From: Prevotella sp. UBA3757
GTDB taxonomy: Bacteria; Bacteroidota; Bacteroidia; Bacteroidales; Bacteroidaceae
Assembly (NCBI GenBank): GCA_002371715.1
Contig: DFGF01000068.1
Coordinates: 6,399-70,398, forward strand
Length of the DNA: 64,000 nucleotides
Direction: 5' to 3'
In this document: positions 1-8,459 of the stretch, piece by piece
Layout of the letters: the number at the start of each line of letters is the position of its first letter
How positions within the stretch are numbered: position 1 is the stretch's first letter
Notes under the pieces: model-generated
What the model was told of the DNA's origin: nothing
The model's input: the letters and a program-made list of their open reading frames with translations, nothing else
The model's database searches: none
Program-made: the position numbers and the translations under genes

Positions 1-678
1 ACGGTGCTTGGTGCCGTCAGCGACTTCTGTTCGCTGGCGTGGGACAAGACCGAGATAGGCTACCGCACGCTGGTGCTCGAGCAGTTGCTGACGACCGGCG
101 GCGGCTGGCAGGACCAGTTTGGTGGCGTGCTGGGTGGTGTCAAACTGCTGCAGACGCAGCGCGGTTTCGACCAGAACCCGCAGGTGCGCTGGTTGCCCGA
201 CGGTCTGTTTACCCAGCCGGAGTACGCCGGATGCCACCTGCTGTACTACACCGGCATCACGCGCACGGCCAAGACCATACTGGCCGAAATCGTGCGCCGC
301 ATGTTTCTGAATCATGGCGGCGAATTGCGCCAGCTGCGCGCGATGAAGGCCCACGCCATAGACATGTACGAGGCCATCCAGCGCCAGGACTTCGAGAGCT
401 ACGGCCGGTTGGTGCGCCAGACGTGGCACCAGAACCAGCAGATAGACAGCGGCACCAATCCGGAGGGCGTGCAGCGCATCACGTCGCTCGTCGACGACCT
501 CTGCCTGGGCTACAAGTTGCCCGGTGCCGGTGGTGGCGGCTACCTGTACATGGTGGCCAAGGACCCGGAGGCAGCCGCCCGCATCAAGCAGATTATCAAT
601 CAGGCCCAGCCCAATCCCAACGCCCGCTTCGTGGATATGAAACTCTCAAAGACGGGGCTGCAGGTGTCGCGCAGCTGA
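1..678 (+). CDS. fkp: Fucokinase / fucose-1-phosphate guanylyltransferase, C-terminal part (partial at window edge)
   Basis: This is the C-terminal GHMP-kinase part of an Fkp-type enzyme, which phosphorylates L-fucose and makes GDP-fucose for surface glycans in Bacteroidales. The reading frame is open from base 1 and the beginning lies outside the window; the first visible residues (TVLGAVSDFC) continue a typical Fkp stretch. The glycine-rich GGGWQDQFGG and the late LPGAGGGGYLYMV motif are characteristic of the sugar-kinase domain of this family. The stop is followed within about 10 bases by an 8-bp tandem array. Cytosolic; no signal peptide can be judged because the N-terminus is missing. 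Confidence 0.85.
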   Translation, partial: TVLGAVSDFCSLAWDKTEIGYRTLVLEQLLTTGGGWQDQFGGVLGGVKLLQTQRGFDQNPQVRWLPDGLFTQPEYAGCHLLYYTGITRTAKTILAEIVRRMFLNHGGELRQLRAMKAHAIDMYEAIQRQDFESYGRLVRQTWHQNQQIDSGTNPEGVQRITSLVDDLCLGYKLPGAGGGGYLYMVAKDPEAAARIKQIINQAQPNPNARFVDMKLSKTGLQVSRS

Positions 679-686
679 CGTGGGTG

Positions 687-726
687 ATTGAGAAATTGAG
701 GGATTGAGAGATTGAGAAATTGAGAC
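687..726. repeat. 8-bp tandem array, 5 units (attgagaa-type), behind fkp stop
   Basis: Five imperfect 8-bp units of the form ATTGAG(A/G)N fill most of the 54-base gap between the fkp stop and the GSCFA start. It belongs to the same class of short-unit arrays found behind other stop codons in this window. Confidence 0.85.
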
Positions 727-732
727 CTGAAG

Positions 733-1623
733 ATGGAGTTCAGAACTGTTGTTGACATACCGAAGCCAGGCTTCGAAATCCGGCCCTGCGAGGAGCTGCT
801 CTTCGTCGGCTCATGCTTTGCCGACGGCATCGGCCAGCGGTTCAGGGACGAGGGGTTCCCGGTGACCGTCAACCCCTACGGCACGATGTATAACCCCGCC
901 TCCGTGCTGCACACCATTGAGCGTTGTCAGAGGGTGCCTCGCATCGTGTTTCTGACGCTGGGCACGAACCATGTCTACCGGCTGAAGGCCACTGGCGAAA
1001 TCGTGGACAACTGCCAGAAGCGGCCCCAAAGCCTGTTTCAGGAGGAAACGCTGACGGTCGACGACTGTTGCGGCTACCTGGAGCAGGCCGTCCAGACGCT
1101 GCGGATGCGCAATCCCGACGTGCATGTGGTGCTGACGGTCAGCCCGATACGCTACCGGAAATACGGTTACCACGAGAGCCAACTGTCAAAGGCCACCCTG
1201 CTGTTGGCAGTCGACAGACTGACCGGGCATTCTGGGTGCTCTGAGTATTCTGAGTGCTCTGAGTATTCTGAGTATTCTGATTATTCCGATTATTCTGATT
1301 ATTCCGAGTATTCCGATTATTCTGAGCATATCCATTATTTCCCGGCTTACGAGCTGGTTCTTGACGAGCTGCGTGACTACCGCTTCTATGCTCCCGACAT
1401 GCTGCACCCCTCGCAGCAGGCTGTTGACTACGTCTGGGAACGGCTGGTCGAGGCGTGTTTCTCGGCTGAGGCCAAAACGTTCCTGGACGAATGGCGCCCG
1501 CTGAAACAGGCGCTGGCCCACAGGCCGTTCAATCCCGAATCGGCAGAATATCGGGCCTTTATGGATAAAACAATGTTAAAAGTCGCTGAATTACGGAAAA
1601 AATATCGTACCTTCGCACTATGA
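733..1623 (+). CDS. GSCFA domain protein
   Basis: The 296-residue product belongs to the GSCFA family (SGNH-hydrolase-like, biochemical role not established). The name-giving motif is visible as FVGSCFADGIG at about residues 25-35, followed by NPYGTMYNP and, near the end, a Bacteroidetes-typical APDMLHPSQQAVDYVW segment. Residues 167-199 are a low-complexity Ser-Glu/Asp-Tyr stretch encoded by an in-frame 9-bp array, which looks like an insertion in a loop. The stop overlaps the start of murF-alr by 4 bases (ATGA), so the two are probably translationally coupled. No signal peptide; presumably cytosolic. Confidence 0.85.
   Translation: MEFRTVVDIPKPGFEIRPCEELLFVGSCFADGIGQRFRDEGFPVTVNPYGTMYNPASVLHTIERCQRVPRIVFLTLGTNHVYRLKATGEIVDNCQKRPQSLFQEETLTVDDCCGYLEQAVQTLRMRNPDVHVVLTVSPIRYRKYGYHESQLSKATLLLAVDRLTGHSGCSEYSECSEYSEYSDYSDYSDYSEYSDYSEHIHYFPAYELVLDELRDYRFYAPDMLHPSQQAVDYVWERLVEACFSAEAKTFLDEWRPLKQALAHRPFNPESAEYRAFMDKTMLKVAELRKKYRTFAL
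1231..1329 (+). repeat. In-frame 9-bp tandem array, 11 units, inside the GSCFA gene
   Basis: Eleven 9-bp units of the form TC(T/C)GA(G/T)TAT or close variants, translated as repeating Ser-Glu/Asp-Tyr (with Cys in the first units). A 9-bp period preserves the frame whatever the copy number, so the array could vary in length without breaking the gene. Confidence 0.9.
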
Positions 1624-4136
1624 ACTATTCAATAGAGAAAATTACGACGCTCATAGGAGCGCGGCGCATCGGCCAGACCGATGCGCAGATAGGGTGGCTG
1701 CTCACTGACAGCCGCTCGCTGTGTTTCCCCGAGGAGACACTGTTCTTTGCCCTGAAAACGCAGCGTAACGACGGCCATCGCTATGTGGCCGACCTCTACC
1801 GCCGTGGCGTGCGCAACTTCGTGGTCGAGAATAATTCTCAATTCTCAACCTTCAACTCTCAATTCTCTGATGCCAACTTCCTGGTTGTGCCGTCGCCTTT
1901 GGCTGCCCTGCAGCGGTTGGCCGAGCGCCATCGCGACGAATTTGACATACCGATCGTCGGACTGACAGGCAGTAATGGCAAGACGATGGTGAAGGAGTGG
2001 CTTTACCAGTTGCTGCAGCCGCAGTTTGCCGTCACCCGCTCGCCCAAGAGTTTCAACAGTCAGATAGGTGTACCACTCTCCATCTGGCTGCTCAACGAGC
2101 AGACGGAGGTCGGCATCTTCGAGGCCGGCATCAGTCAGATGGGCGAGATGGAGGCCCTGCGCGACATGATTCAGCCCACCATCGGTGTGCTGACGTCCAT
2201 CGGCCCTGCCCATCAGGAGAATTTCCGCTCGTTGGAGGAGAAGTGCATGGAGAAGATGCGGCTCTTCAGCGGTGCCAGGGTGCTGGCCTATAATAGCGAC
2301 GACGACGTCGTCTCGCGCTGCATCCGCCGCAGCGGTTTCAAGGGCGAGAAGATAGGGTGGAGCAGGAACAACAGTTCGGCACCGCTCTATATCGAGGATG
2401 TGACCACCGGCCAGTCCCCATCACCCAACCCCCATCACCCATCACCTGTCACCTCCGTCACCTATATATATAAAGGAACGCGAGGAAGCTACAGTCTGCC
2501 GTTCTTCGACGAGGCTTCGCTGCAGTGCTCCTTCGCCTGCGCGGCGGTAGCATTGTATCTGGGCGTGGCGCAAGACCAGTTGGCCGAACGGATGCAACGC
2601 CTGGAGCCTGTGGCCATGCGCCTGGAGGTCAAAGAGGGGCAGCACGGCTGTACGCTCATCAACGACTCGTACAATTCTGATGTCAATTCACTGGACATCG
2701 CCCTCGACTTCATGCAGCGCAGGGCCTCGGCGGTGTCGTCGCAGCGTCCGACGCTCATCCTGAGTGACATCTTCCAGAGCGGCATGACCGACGAGGCACT
2801 CTATCAGGAGGTCAACAGCCTCTGCGAGCAGCGCGGCGTGGGGCGGCTGATTGGCATCGGACCGCGCATCACGGCGCAGCGTTCAGCGTTCAGTGTCGAG
2901 TGTTCAGCGTTTTTCCCCACCACCGACGACTTCCTGCAGAGTCCGCTGCTGCAACAGCTGCATGACGAGATAGTACTCATCAAGGGTGCCCGCCCCTTCG
3001 GCTTCGACCGCATCACCGAGCGCCTGGAGCAGAAGGTGCACGAGACGATACTGGAGGTCAACCTCAATGCCGTGGTCAGCAATCTGAACTACTACCGCTC
3101 GTTCCTCAGGCCGGAGACCAAGCTGGTATGTATGGTGAAGGCCGATGCCTACGGAGCCGGTGCCGTGGAGGTGGCCAAGACGCTGCAGGAGCACCGCGTA
3201 GACTATCTGGCCGTGGCCGTGGCCGACGAGGGCGTCACCCTGCGGCGCAACGGCATCACGCAGAACATCATGATCATGAATCCCGAGATGACGGCCTTCA
3301 AGACCATGTTCGACTACGACCTGGAGCCCGAGGTGTACTCCTTCCGGCTGATGGATGCGCTGATACATGCCGCCGAGCAGCAGGGTATTACGGGATGGCC
3401 CGTCCACATCAAACTCGATACGGGCATGCACCGCCTGGGCTTCGACCCGGAGAAGGACATCGAGCAGGTCATCCGGCGACTGAAAAGCCAGAATGCCATC
3501 ATTCCGCGTTCGGTATTCTCACATTTCGTGGGTTCCGACAGCGACGACTTCGACAACTTCTCGACCCTGCAGTTCCAGCGCTTCGAGGCTGGCAGCCGGA
3601 AGTTGCAGGCCGCCTTCAGCCACAAGATACTGCGCCACATGGACAATTCGGCGGCCATCGAGCACTTCCCCGAGCGGCAGATGGACATGTGTCGGCTGGG
3701 GCTGGGCCTCTATGGCGTCGACCCGCGCGACAATCGCATACTCTCCACCGTCTCAACGCTGAAGACCACCATCCTGCAACTGCGCCGCGTGCCCAAGGAC
3801 GAGACCGTGGGCTACTCGCGCAAGGGCGTGCTGACGCGCGACAGCCTGATAGCGGCCATCCCCATCGGCTATGCCGACGGGCTGAACCGCCACTTAGGAC
3901 GTGGGGCGGGCTACTGCCTGGTTCGCGGACAGAAAGCCCCCTACGTCGGCAACATCTGTATGGACGTGGCCATGATTGACGTGACCGACGTTCCTGACGT
4001 CCGTGAGGGCGACAGCGTCGAGATTTTCGGCGAACATTTGCCCGTCACCGTGCTGAGCGACGTGCTGCAGACCATACCCTACGAAGTGATGACCAGCGTG
4101 TCGAATCGGGTCAAGAAAGTGTACTTCCAGGACTGA
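1620..4136 (+). CDS. murF-alr: Bifunctional UDP-N-acetylmuramoyl-tripeptide--D-alanyl-D-alanine ligase / alanine racemase
   Basis: An 838-residue fusion known from Bacteroidetes. Residues 1 to about 455 are MurF, which adds D-Ala-D-Ala to the UDP-MurNAc-tripeptide; the ATP loop GLTGSNGKT is at 114-122. Residues from about 465 onward are alanine racemase: LVCMVKADAYGAG carries the PLP lysine at 507, VGYSRKG the second catalytic tyrosine, and GNICMDVAMID the usual C-terminal motif. Three translated short-unit arrays lie in the MurF half, at bases 1834-1868, 2417-2462 and 2881-2908. Cytosolic. A 10-bp duplication covers the stop region, and a strong terminator follows at 4166-4203. Confidence 0.95.
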   Translation: MNYSIEKITTLIGARRIGQTDAQIGWLLTDSRSLCFPEETLFFALKTQRNDGHRYVADLYRRGVRNFVVENNSQFSTFNSQFSDANFLVVPSPLAALQRLAERHRDEFDIPIVGLTGSNGKTMVKEWLYQLLQPQFAVTRSPKSFNSQIGVPLSIWLLNEQTEVGIFEAGISQMGEMEALRDMIQPTIGVLTSIGPAHQENFRSLEEKCMEKMRLFSGARVLAYNSDDDVVSRCIRRSGFKGEKIGWSRNNSSAPLYIEDVTTGQSPSPNPHHPSPVTSVTYIYKGTRGSYSLPFFDEASLQCSFACAAVALYLGVAQDQLAERMQRLEPVAMRLEVKEGQHGCTLINDSYNSDVNSLDIALDFMQRRASAVSSQRPTLILSDIFQSGMTDEALYQEVNSLCEQRGVGRLIGIGPRITAQRSAFSVECSAFFPTTDDFLQSPLLQQLHDEIVLIKGARPFGFDRITERLEQKVHETILEVNLNAVVSNLNYYRSFLRPETKLVCMVKADAYGAGAVEVAKTLQEHRVDYLAVAVADEGVTLRRNGITQNIMIMNPEMTAFKTMFDYDLEPEVYSFRLMDALIHAAEQQGITGWPVHIKLDTGMHRLGFDPEKDIEQVIRRLKSQNAIIPRSVFSHFVGSDSDDFDNFSTLQFQRFEAGSRKLQAAFSHKILRHMDNSAAIEHFPERQMDMCRLGLGLYGVDPRDNRILSTVSTLKTTILQLRRVPKDETVGYSRKGVLTRDSLIAAIPIGYADGLNRHLGRGAGYCLVRGQKAPYVGNICMDVAMIDVTDVPDVREGDSVEIFGEHLPVTVLSDVLQTIPYEVMTSVSNRVKKVYFQD
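1834..1868 (+). repeat. In-frame 7-bp array (5 x ATTCTCA-type) in murF
   Basis: Five 7-bp units are translated as NSQFSTFNSQFS, between the strand NFVVEN and the conserved NFLVVPSPLAALQRLA of MurF. The units are the reverse complement of the TTGAGAAT-type intergenic arrays. Confidence 0.85.
2417..2462 (+). repeat. In-frame ~7-bp array (CATCACC/TGTCACC units) in murF
   Basis: Imperfect CATCACC, TGTCACC and CCGTCACC units, translated as a Pro/His/Ser-rich loop (SPNPHHPSPVTSVT) in the middle domain of MurF. Confidence 0.75.
2881..2908 (+). repeat. In-frame 7-bp array (4 x GTTCAGC-type) in murF
   Basis: Four 7-bp units (GTTCAGC, GTTCAGT, GTCGAGT, GTTCAGC), translated as RSAFSVECSAF near the end of the MurF domain. 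Confidence 0.75.
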
Positions 4137-4165
4137 ACAGGACTGAATGTAAACGATTTAGTAAG

Positions 4166-4203
4166 AAAAAAGAGCGAAAGTTGCATAACTTTCGCTCTTT
4201 TTT
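4166..4203. terminator. Strong hairpin terminator after murF-alr
   Basis: Perfect 17-bp stem (4166-4182 with 4187-4203), loop GCAT, with A-run and T-run flanks, so it can act in both directions. It lies 30 bases behind the murF-alr stop. Its right side runs directly into the promoter of the next gene. Confidence 0.9.
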
Positions 4204-4206
4204 TAT

Positions 4207-4214
4207 TATCTTTG
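4207..4214 (+). promoter_or_regulatory. -7 box of the uronate module (TATCTTTG)
   Basis: TATCTTTG matches the Bacteroidetes -7 consensus TAnnTTTG and sits about 50 bases before the permease start. The -33 position falls inside the terminator hairpin, and no clean TTTG is present at the right spacing. Confidence 0.6.
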
Positions 4215-4263
4215 CACCCAAATAGACTAAAACAAACAAAAAAATATCGATATTTCAAACACA

Positions 4264-5631
4264 ATGGAACAAGTATTCAGTTACATTATCAGTCTGGGCG
4301 CATCAGTCATGATGCCCATCCTGTTTACTATTATCGGCCTCTGTATCGGCCTGAAGTTCGGACGCTCGCTGAAGTCGGGCCTCTATGTGGGTGTGGGTTT
4401 TGTAGGCCTGGGTATAGTCACAGCACTGCTGACCACCAACTTCGGCGGTCCGCTGTCAGAAATCTCAAAGCTCTACGACCTGCAGCTCAAGGTGTTCGAC
4501 ATGGGGTGGCCTGCTGCCGCTGCCGTGGCCTATAACACGGCTGTGGGCGCGCTGATCATCCCCATCTGCCTGGGTGTCAATTTCCTGCTGCTTATTACCG
4601 GTTGCACGCGGACGGTCAACATCGACCTGTGGAACTACTGGCACTTCGCCTTCATCGGTGCCGTGGCCTATTTCGTCATGGACCAGTCGCTGGCCTGGGG
4701 CTATTTCGCTGCCATCGTGTGCTACATCGTCACGCTGGTTATGGCAGACCTGACGGCCGACAAGTTCCAGGAGTACTATCCCGAGTGGCAGGGCATCTCG
4801 ATACCACAGCCTTTCTGCCAGAGCTTCGTGCCCTTTGCCCTCGTCATCGGCAAGGCGCTGGACATGATTCCCGGTTTCGACAAGCTTAACATCGATGCCG
4901 AGGGTATGAAGAAGAAGTTCGGCGTCATGGGTGAACCGCTCATCCTGGGTGTCATCGTGGGCGCCCTGATTGGTGTGCTGGCCCAGCTCGACATCAAGAA
5001 GGTGCTGTTCCTTGGTGTGACCATGGGTGCCGTCATGGAGCTGATTCCGCGCATCACGTCGCTCTTCATTGAGGGTCTGAAGCCCATTGCCGAGAAGACG
5101 CAGGAGGTGGTGAAGCAGAAGTTTAACGGCAAGAAGGTGTATATCGGCATGTCGCCTGCCGTGGTCATCGGTCATCCCACCACGCTGGTCGTCTCGCTGC
5201 TGCTCATTCCTGTCGCTCTGGGGTTGGCCGTCGTGCTGCCTGGCAACCAGTTCCTGCCGCTGGCCTCGCTGGCCGGTATGTTCTACCTGTTCCCCATGGT
5301 GCTGCCGTTTACTAAGGGTAACGTGGTGAAGACCTTCATCATCGGACTCGTCGCCCTGGCCATCGGCCTCTATTTCGTCACAGATATGGCCCCCGCCTTT
5401 ACGCAGGCTGCCCATACCGTGTTCGAGCAGACTGGCGACAAAGCCGCCGACATTCCTGCCGGCTTCGACGGTGGTGCCCTCGACTTTGCCTCGTCGCTCT
5501 TCGGTTGGGTCATCTACAAGTGTGTGGCCTACCTGAAGTGGATTGGTGCCGGCGTGCTGACCGTCATCACCATAGCCATGGTGGTGTGGAACCGCATGCG
5601 TATCGCTGCCGAGAACAAGAAGAATGCGTAA
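4264..5631 (+). CDS. Orphan PTS EIIC permease, galactitol (GatC/SgaT-like) family
   Basis: The 455-residue product is an integral membrane protein that reads like the galactitol-type EIIC family throughout: the N-terminal SLGASVMMPILFTIIGL, then VFDMGWPAAAAVAYNT, MGEPLILG and SPAVVIGHPT segments. About ten hydrophobic spans are visible. No EIIA, EIIB, HPr or EI gene is in the window. It starts the gene set with kduI (18-base gap) and the hexuronate-type MFS carrier, so it may move a uronate or related sugar acid by a PTS-independent route. The substrate is inferred from context only. Confidence 0.85.
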   Translation: MEQVFSYIISLGASVMMPILFTIIGLCIGLKFGRSLKSGLYVGVGFVGLGIVTALLTTNFGGPLSEISKLYDLQLKVFDMGWPAAAAVAYNTAVGALIIPICLGVNFLLLITGCTRTVNIDLWNYWHFAFIGAVAYFVMDQSLAWGYFAAIVCYIVTLVMADLTADKFQEYYPEWQGISIPQPFCQSFVPFALVIGKALDMIPGFDKLNIDAEGMKKKFGVMGEPLILGVIVGALIGVLAQLDIKKVLFLGVTMGAVMELIPRITSLFIEGLKPIAEKTQEVVKQKFNGKKVYIGMSPAVVIGHPTTLVVSLLLIPVALGLAVVLPGNQFLPLASLAGMFYLFPMVLPFTKGNVVKTFIIGLVALAIGLYFVTDMAPAFTQAAHTVFEQTGDKAADIPAGFDGGALDFASSLFGWVIYKCVAYLKWIGAGVLTVITIAMVVWNRMRIAAENKKNA

Positions 5632-5649
5632 TAACAATAAACAAACAAT

Positions 5650-6639
5650 ATGATGAAAAAAACGTTTTTGATTTCAATGCTTATGTGTAGTATGACCAAT
5701 GGCTTTGGCCAGCAGAATGTAAACTTCCAGACGGCTTGCCATCCGGAGGATGTGAAACACTATGACACCAAGACCCTGCGCGAGCGTTTCGTGATGGAGA
5801 AGGTGATGGCTCCCGACGAGATTAACCTGACGTACTCCATGTACGACCGTTTCATCTACGGCGGTGCCATGCCTGTTACGAAAGACTTGAAGCTGGAGAC
5901 GCATCCTCAGCTGCGTGCCCCCTATTTCATGCGCAACCGTGAGTTGGGTATCATCAATACCGGTGGCGACGGTGTGGTCATCGTTGACGGTCAGGAGTAT
6001 CCCCTTGGCTATAGCGAGGCCCTCTACATCGGACGTGGCTGGCTGGGCAAGGACAAGAACGGCAAGGACATCGACTCGAATAAGGAAGTCATCTTCCGTT
6101 CGAAGGACGCCTCGAAACCTGCTAAGTTCTACCTGAACTCGGCTACCGCCCATAAGCACTACAAGACGCAGTGGGTGACGCTCGACGGCCGAAAGAACGG
6201 TAAGGTGCAGTCGCTGAAGGCTGTCGTCATCGGCACGAAGGAGAAACCACTGGGCACCAAGGCTGAGTCGAACCTGCGTACCATCAACCAGCTCATCGTC
6301 AATACCGCCCTTGAGGAAGGCCCCTGCCAGTTGCAGATGGGCTTGACCCAGCTGCAGGAGGGGTCTGTATGGAACACCATGCCGCCCCACACCCATGGTC
6401 GCCGTATCGAGGCTTATTACTATTTCAACGTGCCTGAGACGCAGACCGTCTGTCACGTCATGGGTCAGCCCCAGGAGAGCCGCGTCGTCTGGCTGCACAA
6501 CGAGCAGGCCATCATGTCGCCCGAATGGAGCATCCATGCTGCCTCGGCCACTTACTACTATACCTTCATCTGGGGTATGGCCGGCGAGAACCTGGATTAC
6601 AACGACAAGGACAACATCCCCGTCATTGACCTCAAGTGA
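5650..6639 (+). CDS. kduI: 5-dehydro-4-deoxy-D-glucuronate isomerase with apparent signal peptide
   Basis: KduI interconverts 4-deoxy-L-threo-5-hexosulose uronate and 3-deoxy-D-glycero-2,5-hexodiulosonate in the breakdown of unsaturated uronates from pectin. The cupin metal site is seen as [15 protein letters not shown] at about residue 244 onward, and the C-terminus [12 protein letters not shown] is standard. Family homology begins at [18 protein letters not shown]. Ahead of it sit about 22 extra residues, [15 protein letters not shown] followed by TNGFGQQ, which have the charged, hydrophobic and cleavage regions of a signal peptide. That suggests a periplasmic KduI, unlike the usual cytosolic enzyme. 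ATG 5653 is an equally possible start. Same operon as the permease upstream. Confidence 0.9.
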   Translation: MMKKTFLISMLMCSMTNGFGQQNVNFQTACHPEDVKHYDTKTLRERFVMEKVMAPDEINLTYSMYDRFIYGGAMPVTKDLKLETHPQLRAPYFMRNRELGIINTGGDGVVIVDGQEYPLGYSEALYIGRGWLGKDKNGKDIDSNKEVIFRSKDASKPAKFYLNSATAHKHYKTQWVTLDGRKNGKVQSLKAVVIGTKEKPLGTKAESNLRTINQLIVNTALEEGPCQLQMGLTQLQEGSVWNTMPPHTHGRRIEAYYYFNVPETQTVCHVMGQPQESRVVWLHNEQAIMSPEWSIHAASATYYYTFIWGMAGENLDYNDKDNIPVIDLK

Positions 6640-6674
6640 TTTACAATTTAACGATTTACAATTTACAATTTATT
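6638..6674. repeat. 7-bp array (ATTTACA-type) overlapping the kduI stop
   Basis: About five ATTTACA/ATTTAAC units begin inside the kduI stop codon. The rest of the 153-base gap to the MFS gene is AT-rich and holds an inverted counterpart at 6754-6785. Confidence 0.8.
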
Positions 6675-6753
6675 GTCAAATTTCAAAAATCTGATGATTG
6701 ATTGCATATTGTGAGTCGTTTGGTAAATTGTTAATTCTAAGAATAGCAAAATC

Positions 6754-6785
6754 AATAGTAAATAGTAAATTCTAAAATTGTAAAT
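6754..6785. repeat. Inverted counterpart of the ATTTACA array
   Basis: Contains AATAGTA AATAGTA and AAATTGTAAAT. The latter, at 6775-6785, is the exact reverse complement of ATTTACAATTT in the array behind kduI, so the two can pair in RNA just before the next start codon. Confidence 0.6.
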
Positions 6786-6792
6786 AAACACT

Positions 6793-8250
6793 ATGTCTGC
6801 AGTACAAACTACCAAGATGTCCAATTTCCGTTGGGTCATCTGTGCGTTGCTCTTCCTGGCAACTACGATTAACTACATGGACCGTCAGGTCTTGTCACTT
6901 ACATGGAAGGACTTCATCGCTCCCGAGTTCCACTGGACCGATGGCGACTATGGTACCATCACCGGTATGTTCTCGCTGTTCTATGCCATTGCCAACCTCT
7001 TTGCCGGTAAGTTCATCGACTGGATGGGCACTAAGAAGGGTTACCTGATTGCCATCTTCGTGTGGTCGCTGGGTGCCGTGCTCCACGCCGGTTGCGGCTG
7101 GGTGGCTATGACCATTGAGGGCTATGACTCTATTGAGGCACTGCGCATGGTTGAGGCTGGCTCTGATGCCGCCGTAGCCATTGCCACCATCTCCGTATGG
7201 CTCTTCCTCTCGTGCCGTCTGATTCTGGCTGTTGGTGAGGCCGGTAACTTCCCTGCCGCCATCAAGGCCACGGCTGAGTACTTCCCCAAGAAGGACCGTG
7301 CCTTCTCTACCTCTATCTTCAACAGCGGTGCCTCCGTGGGTGCACTGGCAGCCCCTGCCACCATTCCCCTGCTGGCCCGTGCCTGGGGTTGGGAAATGGC
7401 CTTCATCATCATCGGTGCCTTAGGTTTCATCTGGATGGGCCTGTGGATGTGGCTCTACGAGAAGCCCCGTCAGAATACGCGCGTCAACCAGGCCGAGCTG
7501 AACTACATTGAGCAGGACAACGACATCGCCGAGTCGCAGGACCGTAGTGCCCAGAAGGAGGAGAAGACCATACCGTTCTTCAAGTGCTTCACCTATAAGC
7601 AGACGTGGTCGTTCCTGGTCGGTAAGTTTATGACCGACGGCGTGTGGTGGTTCTTCCTGTTCTGGGCACCTGCCTACTTCTCTGACCAGTATGGCTACAC
7701 GTCCGACTCGGCCATGGGTATCGCCCTGATCTTCACGCTCTATGCCATTGTGACCATCCTCTCGATTGGTGGTGGCTATCTGCCCACGTATTTCGTCGAC
7801 AAGAAGGGCATGAACCCCTACCTGGGCCGCATGCGTGCCATGTTCATCTTCGCCTGCTTCCCCGTTCTGGGCCTGTTCGCACAGCCTCTGGGAGCCTACA
7901 GTGCCTGGTGGCCTGCCATTCTGATTGGTCTGCTGGGTGCCGGCCATCAGGCTTGGAGTGCCAACCTGTTCTCGACCATCGGCGACATGTTCCCCAAGTC
8001 TACCATCGGTACCATCGTCGGTCTGGGAACCATGGCTGGCGGTATCGGTTCGATGAGCATCAACCTCGGTTCCGGTAAGTTCTTCGACTGGGCTGCTGAG
8101 CAGGGTGCCGCTTTCACATTCTTCGGATTTGAGGGCAAGCCTGCTGCCTACATGGTGGTGTTCTGCATCTGTGCCGTGGCCTACCTCATTGGCTGGTGCA
8201 TCATGAAGGCGCTTGTGCCGAAGTACAAGCCCATCGAGCTTGAGGACTAA
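6793..8250 (+). CDS. MFS transporter, hexuronate (ExuT-like) family
   Basis: A 485-residue major facilitator with about 12 membrane spans. The opening TTINYMDRQVLSLTWKDF is typical of the anion:cation symporter branch that includes hexuronate carriers; GEAGNFPAAIKATAEYFPKK and FNSGASVGALAAP are the conserved loops of this branch. It follows kduI in the same direction, which supports import of galacturonate, glucuronate or the KduI product. The terminator at 8271-8302 closes the unit. The exact substrate cannot be read from sequence. Confidence 0.88.
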   Translation: MSAVQTTKMSNFRWVICALLFLATTINYMDRQVLSLTWKDFIAPEFHWTDGDYGTITGMFSLFYAIANLFAGKFIDWMGTKKGYLIAIFVWSLGAVLHAGCGWVAMTIEGYDSIEALRMVEAGSDAAVAIATISVWLFLSCRLILAVGEAGNFPAAIKATAEYFPKKDRAFSTSIFNSGASVGALAAPATIPLLARAWGWEMAFIIIGALGFIWMGLWMWLYEKPRQNTRVNQAELNYIEQDNDIAESQDRSAQKEEKTIPFFKCFTYKQTWSFLVGKFMTDGVWWFFLFWAPAYFSDQYGYTSDSAMGIALIFTLYAIVTILSIGGGYLPTYFVDKKGMNPYLGRMRAMFIFACFPVLGLFAQPLGAYSAWWPAILIGLLGAGHQAWSANLFSTIGDMFPKSTIGTIVGLGTMAGGIGSMSINLGSGKFFDWAAEQGAAFTFFGFEGKPAAYMVVFCICAVAYLIGWCIMKALVPKYKPIELED

Positions 8251-8270
8251 TCACCCCTAAGACCATATAT

Positions 8271-8307
8271 TTCCCGATAGGCCCGCAAGGGCTTATCGGG
8301 AATTTTT
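8271..8307 (+). terminator. Terminator after the MFS gene
   Basis: A 14-bp stem (8271-8284 with 8289-8302, one G-U pair), loop GCAA, followed by TTTTTCTT. Textbook rho-independent form. Confidence 0.92.
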
Positions 8308-8459
8308 CTTGCAATCTTGCAAGGTTTTGTCTTTTGGAATAATTATTGTCTTAACAAAAAAACTATACAATATGGTCTTGCTGGAGAATGGGGTCCCTAT
8401 CTGTTCAGCGTGCTAAAAATAATTCCCAGGCCAGGGAAAATTTCCTCTCTTGGCATGGC

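Noticed and set aside
4465..5637. 390-codon reverse-strand open frame opposite the EIIC permease
   Set aside because: His/Asp/Gln-rich shadow without any fold pattern; the membrane protein on the plus strand is clear.
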